Shown one piece after another: positions 5,791 to 12,532 of a DNA stretch of 14,892 nt. The notes under the pieces were generated by a model, which was given only the letters and a program-made list of their open reading frames with translations, searched no databases and was not told where the DNA came from. This DNA is from Deltaproteobacteria bacterium UBA2385. Lineage in GTDB: Bacteria; Myxococcota_A; UBA796; UBA2385. The DNA lies in the NCBI GenBank assembly GCA_002343455.1, contig DDSR01000439.1:1-14892 (forward strand), in the 5' to 3' direction. Each line of letters begins with the position of its first letter. The first letter of the stretch is position 1. The position numbers and the translations under genes were made by a program.

Positions 5791-7085
5791 CCCTGGGCTC
5801 GACGCCTACGGAACGAGACCAGGGCCAACAGGGCCGGCAGGGCCAGCCAGGCGCCCGCACCGGCGCGGGAGGCGGAGCAGCCGCAGCCGCCCACCTCGGA
5901 GGGGATCACGGCGTTGCCCTCGCCGCCGGTGTCGTCGGGCTCGGGCTCGACCTCGGGCTCCAGGGCCCGACCGACCAGCAGGATCTCGCGGGTCGGCGTG
6001 CTGGGGTCGTTGCTGGTCAGGAGCAGGCTGGCCTCGAACTCGCCGGCGGTCTGCGGGTTGAAGCTGACGACCATGCCGTCCTCCTGCCCGGAGCCGGCCA
6101 GGAAGTAGTTCGGGTAGGCGCTGAAGTAGGTCGAGCCGGTCATCGCCGTGGCCCCCTCCAGGTCCAGCAGGCCGTCGTTGAACACGGCGAGGTTCAGGTT
6201 GCGCAGCTCGCCGATCTGCAGGTCGCCGAAGTCGTAGGACTCCAGGTCGGTGCGCATCACCGGCAGCGGGAAGGAGAGCGTGGTCGACGGGAAGTCCTGC
6301 ACGAAGCTGGAGCTGGACAGGGTGATCGGCACGTCGAAGCGCACGACGCTGTAGGAGCCGAGCCAGCCGGCGTCGAGGAAGATCTCGGGGGTCAGGATCA
6401 GCGCCAGGGTGGCGTCCCAGGATGCCTGGAAGGTGGCCACCACCTCTTGCATGGCCTGACCGAGAGGCGCAAAGGTCAGGGTGCCCCAGGCCGAGGAGAG
6501 GTACTGGTCGGCGGTCTGCCAGCCCAGGCCCTCGAAGCCGATCACGGCCTGCGGGGCGAGGCTGGCGGTGAAGGTCAGGCCGACGCCGGCGAAGATGTCC
6601 AGCGAGTAGTTGATCAGCTCGGTGCCGACCTCGGTGCTGACCAGCTCGACCCGGTTGGTGGTGCTGTCGTCGAGCACGAAGGGGTCGAAGTCCAGCTCGC
6701 CCGCGACGTCGTTGAGGCTGCGGTTGTCGATGACCTCTTCCCAGGAGAGGCCGAAGACGTCGACCTTGATCGCCGTGGTCGCCTCCAGCCAGGTGTCGGC
6801 CACCAGCTCGCCGCTGCCGACCTCGGGCGTGAAGCCGAGGTTGAGGTCGGTCGGCCACCACAGGTCGGCGTCGCCCTCCATGACGACGTCGGTGCCGCCC
6901 TCGCCCAGGATCGAGAAGCGCACCTGCAAGGGGCTGCCGGAGGGCAGCCAGCCGGTGTCGACCTCGGCCGCCTCGAAGACGTTGGCCGTGTCGATCAGGA
7001 CGACGTGCTGGGGGGTGGAGCTGTAGGTGCCCGCGGCCTGTGCGGTGGACACGGCGCTGGACAGGAGGAAGACGGAGGCGAGCAC
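5787..7085 (-). CDS. Secreted MYXO-CTERM-type protein with choice-of-anchor/ASH-like domain
   Basis: From the GTG at 7085 this is 432 residues. It has an N-terminal signal peptide (LASVFLLSSAVSTAQA), a long beta-rich region of unknown family, then an ASH/choice-of-anchor-D-like Ig domain (LESYDFGDLQIGELRNLNLA ... VSFNPQTAGEFEASLLL ... TSNDPSTPTREILLVGRA). An acidic Pro/Glu linker leads to a C-terminal sorting signal: GGCGCSAS, a hydrophobic helix and FRRRR. This tail matches MYXO-CTERM signals, so surface anchoring after processing is expected. The GTG is chosen because a GGAG lies five bases upstream. An in-frame ATG at 7139 would add 18 residues with Arg in the n-region, but has no ribosome binding site and sits within a TATGAT sequence that could be the -10 box. 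The phosphatase gene overlaps its stop. Confidence 0.8.
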   Translation of the reverse strand: MLASVFLLSSAVSTAQAAGTYSSTPQHVVLIDTANVFEAAEVDTGWLPSGSPLQVRFSILGEGGTDVVMEGDADLWWPTDLNLGFTPEVGSGELVADTWLEATTAIKVDVFGLSWEEVIDNRSLNDVAGELDFDPFVLDDSTTNRVELVSTEVGTELINYSLDIFAGVGLTFTASLAPQAVIGFEGLGWQTADQYLSSAWGTLTFAPLGQAMQEVVATFQASWDATLALILTPEIFLDAGWLGSYSVVRFDVPITLSSSSFVQDFPSTTLSFPLPVMRTDLESYDFGDLQIGELRNLNLAVFNDGLLDLEGATAMTGSTYFSAYPNYFLAGSGQEDGMVVSFNPQTAGEFEASLLLTSNDPSTPTREILLVGRALEPEVEPEPDDTGGEGNAVIPSEVGGCGCSASRAGAGAWLALPALLALVSFRRRRAQG

Positions 7086-7131
7086 GGGCTCTCCAGGATG
7101 AGGAGGTCGGAACGGTGCCGAACCGGTGACG

Positions 7132-7137
7132 CGAATC
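7132..7137 (-). promoter_or_regulatory. Possible -10 element (TATGAT-like) for the MYXO-CTERM/phosphatase pair
   Basis: On the minus strand the sequence TATGAT lies about 50 bases before the GTG start of the MYXO-CTERM gene and differs from the consensus TATAAT at one position. The exact hexamer spans roughly 7135-7140. No convincing -35 box is seen. If used, it would give the pair its own promoter, separate from the M16 genes. Confidence 0.25.
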
Positions 7138-7178
7138 ATAGCGCACGGCAGGAGGTACCGGCGACCGGCTCGACTGGG

Positions 7179-7241
7179 TTGCTTCAGGGAGGGGTTGCCT
7201 CAGGGAGGGGTTGCCTCAGGGAGGGGTTGCCTCAGGGAGGG
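7179..7241. repeat. Tandem repeat: four copies of a 16-base unit
   Basis: The unit TTGCCTCAGGGAGGGG occurs at 7179-7194 (one C-to-T change), 7195-7210, 7211-7226 and 7227-7241, where only the last base of the final copy is changed. It fills much of the gap between the non-catalytic M16 gene and the MYXO-CTERM gene, and the M16 stop codon (7232-7234) lies inside the fourth copy. Each unit contains the short palindromic core CCTCAGG/CCTGAGG. The near-identity suggests recent expansion. Confidence 0.95.
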
Positions 7242-8590
7242 AGCAGGCTCCAGCCAGTCTCGACGCGGTCGACCGCCAGCCCGGCCTCCGCGAAGGCCGG
7301 ATCGAGCAGGGCGCTGTCCCCGGAGAGCACCCAGATGGCGCGCTCGGGCTCGACGAGCGCCGCGGCCGCGGCCAGGGCCTGGTCATCGGCCTGGAGCGCC
7401 GCCCGGGCGTCGTCCCAGACCCGAGCGGCGTCGAGCCCCAGCGCCTGGCGCTCGACGAGGTGCGCGGCGAGGGCCTGGTTGGAGAGCAGCAGGCGGGCGA
7501 GATCGCGGCGCAGCCCGGCCTGGACCGGGCTGCGCTCCTCGCCGGAAGGCGGGCGGAGGGCCAGCTCCTCGAGGGAGGCGCGCAGCAGGCGGAGCAGCTC
7601 GCCCGCCTGCGCGCCCTCGGTCGAGGTGCGCAGCTCGAACCAGGCGTGATCGGAGAAGGAGCGCACCGAGCCGTCGAGCGCGTAGACCAGGCCCCGCTCC
7701 TCGCGCAGGAGCCGGGTCAGGCGGCCGTCGAAGTCGGTGACCAGCGCGCGCAGCAGCAGCTCGATGGCGGGGTGCTCCAGGCGCACGCCGGCCGGCAAGG
7801 GCAGGGAGAGGCTGAGCAGGGCGCGGGCATCGCCGGGCTGGTCGACCAGCACGACCTTTGGCCCGGGGAGCGGCGCAGGCAGGGTCGGCGGGGGCGGAGC
7901 CGAGGAGCCGGTCAGCATCGGGCCGAGGCGGGCGAGCAGCGCGTCGACGTCGAGATCCCCGACCGCGACGAGGTCGGCGCGGGCCTGCAGCGCCTCACGC
8001 CAGGCCTGGGCCAGCCGTCCGGGCCGCAGCCGGGCGAGGGCGCGGGCCGAGGGGCTGCGGGAGAAGGGGTGCTCGGTCGGGTAGCGGGCCTGTGCCAGGG
8101 CGGCGAGGTGGACCCGAGCCGGAGCCAGCCAGGCGGTCCGGGCCTGTTCGACGGCCTCCGCGCGCTGCCGGGCCCAGGCCCGACCGTCGATGTCCTGGAC
8201 CGTCAGCAGCTCGCCGAGCAGGGCGATCGCCTCGTCCTCGGCGCCGCGGACGCCCGAGAGCGACAACCGGGTGCGCCAGGGATCGACCTCGACCAAGAGG
8301 CGCGCCGAGGCGGCCTCTTGACGACGGAGCCAGCCTCGCCCCTCGGGTCCGCGCAGGCCGAGCAGGGTCGCGGCCTGCTCCAGGGCCAGGGGATCGCTCG
8401 CGACCAGGCTGCCGTGGTGGAGGCTGACGACCAGGTGGAAGGCGGGCACCTCCGGCCGGGCCAGCAGCCAGGCCTCCCCTCCCCCCGGCAAGGTCGAGGC
8501 GATCGGCTCGGGGAGGCGCAGCGGTGCGGGAGGGGGCGGGACCGGCAGGGGCTGGGCGAGCGCCGCACCGAGCAGCAGCAAGCCCAGCAT
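7232..8590 (-). CDS. M16-family peptidase-like protein, non-catalytic subunit
   Basis: The 452-residue protein begins with a short signal peptide (MLGLLLLGAALAQ) and a Pro-rich linker. The remainder resembles an M16 (pitrilysin/insulinase) two-domain protein: a first domain beginning PEVPAFHLVVSLHHGSLVASD, a linker region with ALAQARYPTEHPFSRSP (the usual P.HP..R/G motif) and LVAVGDLDVDALLARL. The second domain has VVLVDQPGDARALLSLSLPLP and RLTRLLREERGLVYALDGSV, the latter the M16 C-domain LREkxGLxY motif. The zinc motif HxxEH is absent, as in the inactive partners of bacterial M16B pairs. The start overlaps the stop of the catalytic M16 gene by one base (TGATG), indicating coupled translation and probable heterodimer formation in the periplasm. 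Its stop codon lies in a tandem repeat. Confidence 0.88.
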   Translation of the reverse strand: MLGLLLLGAALAQPLPVPPPPAPLRLPEPIASTLPGGGEAWLLARPEVPAFHLVVSLHHGSLVASDPLALEQAATLLGLRGPEGRGWLRRQEAASARLLVEVDPWRTRLSLSGVRGAEDEAIALLGELLTVQDIDGRAWARQRAEAVEQARTAWLAPARVHLAALAQARYPTEHPFSRSPSARALARLRPGRLAQAWREALQARADLVAVGDLDVDALLARLGPMLTGSSAPPPPTLPAPLPGPKVVLVDQPGDARALLSLSLPLPAGVRLEHPAIELLLRALVTDFDGRLTRLLREERGLVYALDGSVRSFSDHAWFELRTSTEGAQAGELLRLLRASLEELALRPPSGEERSPVQAGLRRDLARLLLSNQALAAHLVERQALGLDAARVWDDARAALQADDQALAAAAALVEPERAIWVLSGDSALLDPAFAEAGLAVDRVETGWSLLPP

Positions 8591-9996
8591 CAGCGCAGCT
8601 CCGAGGGATCCAGCCGCGGGGCCCCGTCGAGGCTGCGGGCGCCCTGCCCCGGCGCCAGGACGACCAGCAGGACCCGCTCCTGGGGGTCCAGCACCGCTCG
8701 GGCGGCGGCCTGGATCTCGGCCTCCGGGACCTCCAGGTGGCGGCCGACGTGGTCCGCGAAACACGTGGGCTCTGCGGTCTCGACGGCGCAGCGCGCCAGG
8801 GTCTCGGCCTGGTCCTGCGGATCCTGGCCGACGCGCGCCGCCCAGCTCCGCCAGCGGGCGGTCACGGCCGACAGGCGCTCTGGGGGCAGGGGCTGCTCGT
8901 GCAGCTCGGCGACGGCCCGATCGAGCAGGCGGCGCAGGCGCTCGGCCTCGCCCTTCCGGCTGCGCAGCTGCACCAGCAGGCGGCCTCCCCCGGGGGTGAG
9001 CTCGACCCAGGCGGAGTGGCGCTCGATCCTGCCCCGGCGGCGGGCCTGTCCCAGGACGCCCTGGTCCTGCTGGCCCAGCAGGTCGGCGAGCAGGTGGGCG
9101 GCCGCGGCGCTGGGGTGCTGGGCGGGAGGGAGGGGCCAGCTGGCGTAGAGGGTGGTGCCGCCGATGTCGTCGTAGTGGGTGGCGGCGGCGGGGCGGACCG
9201 CCTCGGGGCCGGTGGCGGGGCCCTCCCAGCCCGCGCGGGAGGGGACCGCCCCCAGCGTGCGCCCGACGGACTCGATGGCCAGCGCCGGATCGAGGTCGCC
9301 GACCAGGACCAGCACGCAGGAGGAGGGCGCGAAGGCCGCGGCGTGGAAGGCCAGGACGTCCTCGGCGGAGACCCGCTCCAGCTCGGCCTGGGAGCCGAGG
9401 ACGCTGTGCCGCTCGGGGTGCCCGGGGGCGAAGGAGAGGGTGCGCAGGGCCAGGGAGTCCAGGCCGCCGGGGCCCTCGCGCTCGATGCCGCGCTCCTGGG
9501 CGACGACCTGGCGCTCCAGGTCCAGCCGGGCGGCGACGGCCGGCGCCGACAAGCCGGCCATCCGGTCGGCCTCCAGCTCCAGCAGCAGGTCCAGGGCCTC
9601 GACCGGCACCAGGGCGGTCAGGGCCATGGCGTGGTGCTCGGTCCAGGCGTTCGTCTCGGCCCCGGCCGCGGCGAGCAGGCCGTCGTAGCTGCCGTGCGGA
9701 GTGCGCTCGCTGCCGGCGTAGAGCAGGTGCTCGACGAGGTGGGCCATCCCGGCCGCCTCGGACCAGCCCGGGCCGCCCACATCCCAGCTGGCGCCCGCCG
9801 CGGTCTGGAGGTGCATGGCCACCAGCGGGGCGCGGCGGTCGGTCTGCACGACCAGCCGCAGGCCGTTGTCGAAGCGGTGCTCGACGACCTGCACCTGCAA
9901 GCGCGAGAGCAGCAGCTCGTCGGAGATCGCGAAGGCAGTGCCGCCAAGAAGGCCGCCAAGAGGGCCGCAGAGCAGGAGCAGGAGCGGGATCACCAT
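8590..9996 (-). CDS. M16-family zinc metallopeptidase, catalytic subunit
   Basis: The 468-residue protein has a signal peptide (MVIPLLLLLCGPLGGLLGGTAFA) and then a typical M16 N-domain. FDNGLRLVVQTDRRAPLVAM leads to the inverted zinc motif HLVEH (His86, Glu89, His90) in GMAHLVEHLLYAGSER. The third ligand is expected at Glu168 in RQVVAQERG, 78 residues after His90 and close to the usual spacing. SCVLVLVGDLDP and a second domain with GGTTLYASWPLP complete the pattern. These enzymes degrade or process peptides inside a closed chamber, usually with an inactive partner; the next gene supplies one. ATG 9996 is chosen for the signal peptide. It is divergent from the pentapeptide-repeat gene with 81 bases between the starts, which contain a palindrome. 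Confidence 0.92.
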   Translation of the reverse strand: MVIPLLLLLCGPLGGLLGGTAFAISDELLLSRLQVQVVEHRFDNGLRLVVQTDRRAPLVAMHLQTAAGASWDVGGPGWSEAAGMAHLVEHLLYAGSERTPHGSYDGLLAAAGAETNAWTEHHAMALTALVPVEALDLLLELEADRMAGLSAPAVAARLDLERQVVAQERGIEREGPGGLDSLALRTLSFAPGHPERHSVLGSQAELERVSAEDVLAFHAAAFAPSSCVLVLVGDLDPALAIESVGRTLGAVPSRAGWEGPATGPEAVRPAAATHYDDIGGTTLYASWPLPPAQHPSAAAAHLLADLLGQQDQGVLGQARRRGRIERHSAWVELTPGGGRLLVQLRSRKGEAERLRRLLDRAVAELHEQPLPPERLSAVTARWRSWAARVGQDPQDQAETLARCAVETAEPTCFADHVGRHLEVPEAEIQAAARAVLDPQERVLLVVLAPGQGARSLDGAPRLDPSELR

Positions 9997-10012
9997 CGTC
10001 CCGTAATTCGAG

Positions 10013-10027
10013 CGCCTCGGCGAGGCG
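10013..10027. promoter_or_regulatory. 15-base perfect palindrome between divergent genes, possible operator
   Basis: CGCCTCG and CGAGGCG flank a single central G at 10020. The site lies 17 bases upstream of the M16 peptidase start and about 50 bases upstream of the pentapeptide-repeat gene start. It is placed where one regulator could affect both. A GC-rich palindrome of this size can occur by chance. Confidence 0.4.
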
Positions 10028-10077
10028 GACGAAGGCGCCCAACCGCGATAGTCGCGCGCCACCTCGCGGAGCTGTCG

Positions 10078-11874
10078 ATGCCGGTTGATCTCCAGGAACT
10101 CCTCTCTTCGGGAGAGGTAGAGACCTTCAACGCCCAGCGGCCCTCGGGCAAGGTGGACCTCTACGCTGCCGATCTCTCGGGCGCGCAGCTCACCGGGGTG
10201 GACCTCTCGGGCGCCAACCTGGAGAACGCCGACCTCTCCGGGGCGGTGCTCAGCGACGGCACCCTGGCCCGGGCCAACCTCGAGGGCGCCGACTGCACCG
10301 GGGCCAGGCTCGACGGCGTGATGGCCATCAAGAGCAAGTGGCGCGGCGCCTACCTGGGCAAGGTCGACCTCTCGACGGCCGAGCTGACCGGGGCCGAGAT
10401 GGCCGAGGTCGAGCTGCCCGACGCCAAGCTCGACGACGCCTCGCTCTCCGGGGCCAAGCTCAGCGGGGCCGACCTCAGCCGCGCCTCGCTGGTTCGCGCC
10501 ATGCTGGGCGAGGCCCGGCTCAACGGCACCAAGCTGGTCGGCGCCGACCTGACCGAGGCGGTGCTGGAGGGCGCCAGCCTGCTCGAAGCCGACCTCAGCC
10601 GGGCCATCCTCAAGGGGGCCGACCTCAGCCAGGCGCGGATGGCTTCGGCGATCCTGGTCGGCGCCGACCTGACCGGCGCGATCCTGAAGGCGGCCGACCT
10701 GACCGGGGCGGATCTGCGCGGGGCGCGCCTGACCGGCGCCAACCTGCAGCGGGCCGACCTGACCGACGCCAAGCTCGACGATGTGGACCTCTCGCAGGCG
10801 GACCTGACCGACGCCCAGGTCGATCCGGCGGTGGCGGCGACCCTGGGCCTGCGCCCGAAGGCCCTGCCGATCGGCCCGGACACCTTGATCGAGGAGCCCG
10901 CATTCGCCATCAGCCAGGACCGGGTCGCCGTGCTCTGGGAGAACGAGGACGACGCCGGCCGCAGCCTGCGGATCATGGTCGGGCCGCTGCGCGGCAAGGC
11001 GCCCGACAAGGCCTACGCCCTGCCGGTGCCGATGGACCTGGTGCTCTCGCGGGGGCTGATCCCCACGGACGAGGGCTTCCTGACGATGGTGCTGGTCGAG
11101 CGACCAGCGGGCACGATGGTGATGCTGATCCCGGTCGCCAAGGACGGCTCGCCCGGCGTGGCGCGCACGATGCGCCTGCCCTTCACCCCGATGGTTCGCC
11201 CGGTGCTGCGCCTGGAAGAGGGCGAGATCCGCCTCTACGCAATCTCGCGCGAGGGCCCCGGGCTGCACGTGATGAAGGTGACGGACGAGGGCCTGGTGCA
11301 CATCCACGCCAGCGGGATGAGCACGGCCCGGGGCTTCGTCTCGGCCCAGGATCCGGTGGTGCTGAGCAAGGGCGGCGTGCTGGTGGTGCTGCGCAAGAAC
11401 GGCCCCGACAAGCCGGTCAGCGCCCCCTCCAGCTTCCCCGGCCGCAACCCCTGCGCGACGGCGGTCGAGGGCGGCGTGGCCCTGGCCTGGGCCAACAAGG
11501 GCCAGCCCGGCATGTTCTTCCAGATCGCCCGGCCGGCGACGCCGACCGAGGCGGTGCGGCTGGCCCCCGAAGACCTCGCCGGCACCATCGACATCCTGCC
11601 CGACGGCGACGCGGCCTGGCTGGCCTGGACCCAGGAGTCGATCAAGCCCGGCGAGCCCGGGACGGCCTGGGTCGCCCGCCTGCCCGGTGGCAAGCCGATC
11701 GGGCTGACGGCCGATGGCATCGAGGACTGCGGCGAGATCCGCTTCTGCGCGGGACGGATGGCCAAGACCGACGACCCGGCTGTCGCCGTCTCCACCGGCG
11801 ATGGCGGCTGGGCCGTCTTCAGCCTGGGCAAGAGCGGTGCCAAGCTGCGCTGGAGCATCCCGGGTCCGGGCTGA
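10078..11874 (+). CDS. Pentapeptide-repeat protein with C-terminal predicted beta-propeller-like domain
   Basis: The 598-residue protein has no signal peptide. Residues about 26-248 are pentapeptide repeats of the A(D/N)LxX type, such as ADLSGAQLTG, ADLTGAILKA and ADLRGARLTG. That is about 44 repeats, or roughly 11 coils of a right-handed beta helix, with one irregular break at about 81-90 (VMAIKSKWRG). From about 265 to the end the sequence changes to a beta-rich region with recurring strand-like units (DRVAVLWENE, GVALAWANKG, AAWLAWTQ, GGWAVFSLGK). It looks like a propeller, but I cannot assign a family. A GGAG site six bases before the ATG supports the start. The hydrolase gene follows after five bases. 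Some pentapeptide proteins mimic DNA and protect gyrase, but nothing here shows that role. Confidence 0.9.
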   Translation: MPVDLQELLSSGEVETFNAQRPSGKVDLYAADLSGAQLTGVDLSGANLENADLSGAVLSDGTLARANLEGADCTGARLDGVMAIKSKWRGAYLGKVDLSTAELTGAEMAEVELPDAKLDDASLSGAKLSGADLSRASLVRAMLGEARLNGTKLVGADLTEAVLEGASLLEADLSRAILKGADLSQARMASAILVGADLTGAILKAADLTGADLRGARLTGANLQRADLTDAKLDDVDLSQADLTDAQVDPAVAATLGLRPKALPIGPDTLIEEPAFAISQDRVAVLWENEDDAGRSLRIMVGPLRGKAPDKAYALPVPMDLVLSRGLIPTDEGFLTMVLVERPAGTMVMLIPVAKDGSPGVARTMRLPFTPMVRPVLRLEEGEIRLYAISREGPGLHVMKVTDEGLVHIHASGMSTARGFVSAQDPVVLSKGGVLVVLRKNGPDKPVSAPSSFPGRNPCATAVEGGVALAWANKGQPGMFFQIARPATPTEAVRLAPEDLAGTIDILPDGDAAWLAWTQESIKPGEPGTAWVARLPGGKPIGLTADGIEDCGEIRFCAGRMAKTDDPAVAVSTGDGGWAVFSLGKSGAKLRWSIPGPG

Positions 11875-11879
11875 GCCGG

Positions 11880-12530
11880 ATGCCGATCACCTCGGTTCGG
11901 GCCGGCCTCTGTCTGCACGGCTTCCTGCGTACCGGGCTCTCGATGTTGCCGATGGCGCGGCATCTGCAAGCCCACGGCTACGGCCGGGTGATCTGCCCGA
12001 CCGTGGTCTACCAGGCCGCCCCGCTGGAGGTTCACGCCGCCCGGATCGCCGAGCGGGCCCGCTGGCTGGCCTCCGAGCAGGGGGTCGCGCGGGTCGACCT
12101 CGTCACCCACAGCATGGGTGGGCTGCTCGCCCGCGCCATGCTGGTCCAGGGCGCGCCCATCGGCCGCATCGTCATGCTGGCGCCTCCCAATCGAGGGGCC
12201 TGGATGGCGGCCCAGGCCCGGCGCCTCCTCCCCTTTCACCTGCTGGGCTGGGATCCTCTCCAGCCCCTGCTGCCCGGATCGCCCGACCTGCTCCCGCAGC
12301 GCGCCGACGGGGTCGAGATCGGCATCCTGACGGGCGGTCGCGGCGATGAGCGCGGGATGTGGCCTTTCGTACCGGGGGACAACGACGGGCGCGTCCGGGT
12401 CGAGGAGGCCATGCTGGAGGGCGCGACCGAGCTGCGGGTGCTGCCCTACGGGCACGCGACCATCATGCTGCGCGCCGAGGTGATGCGCCTGGTGACGGGG
12501 TTCTTGCGCGAGGGGCGCTTTCCGGTCTAG
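11880..12530 (+). CDS. Alpha/beta hydrolase (lipase/esterase-like)
   Basis: The 216-residue protein has the core of a small alpha/beta hydrolase. An early LHGFLRTG (12-19) serves as the oxyanion-hole segment. The nucleophile elbow THSMGG (76-81) carries Ser78, Asp167 or Asp169 lies in PGDNDGRV, and a late His192 is in YGHATIM, together a plausible Ser-Asp-His triad. The pattern resembles PGAP1-like and lipase-class proteins of bacteria. The substrate is unknown. No signal peptide is seen. The gene starts five bases after the pentapeptide-repeat gene, so the two are probably co-transcribed. It ends two bases from the stop of the convergent secreted-protein gene, leaving no room for a separate terminator. 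Confidence 0.88.
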   Translation: MPITSVRAGLCLHGFLRTGLSMLPMARHLQAHGYGRVICPTVVYQAAPLEVHAARIAERARWLASEQGVARVDLVTHSMGGLLARAMLVQGAPIGRIVMLAPPNRGAWMAAQARRLLPFHLLGWDPLQPLLPGSPDLLPQRADGVEIGILTGGRGDERGMWPFVPGDNDGRVRVEEAMLEGATELRVLPYGHATIMLRAEVMRLVTGFLREGRFPV

Positions 12531-12532
12531 CC

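Noticed and set aside
7179..7241. CRISPR array
   Set aside because: The 16-base units are directly adjacent with no spacers, and no cas genes are present.
7211..9148. Plus-strand open frame opposite the M16 genes
   Set aside because: Gln/Gly/Arg-rich shadow of two well-supported minus-strand genes, as expected in very GC-rich DNA.
8591..10042. Minus-strand extension of the non-catalytic M16 gene beyond 8590
   Set aside because: It overlaps the catalytic M16 gene in another frame, is low-complexity Arg/Pro/Gly-rich, and lacks domain features. The start at 8590 has a signal peptide and a TGATG junction.
8590..11307. Long minus-strand open frame running upstream of the catalytic M16 gene across the pentapeptide gene
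   Set aside because: Upstream of 9996 it is the antisense of the pentapeptide repeats (repetitive VGQVGPLQVG-type sequence). The signal peptide at 9996 marks the real start.
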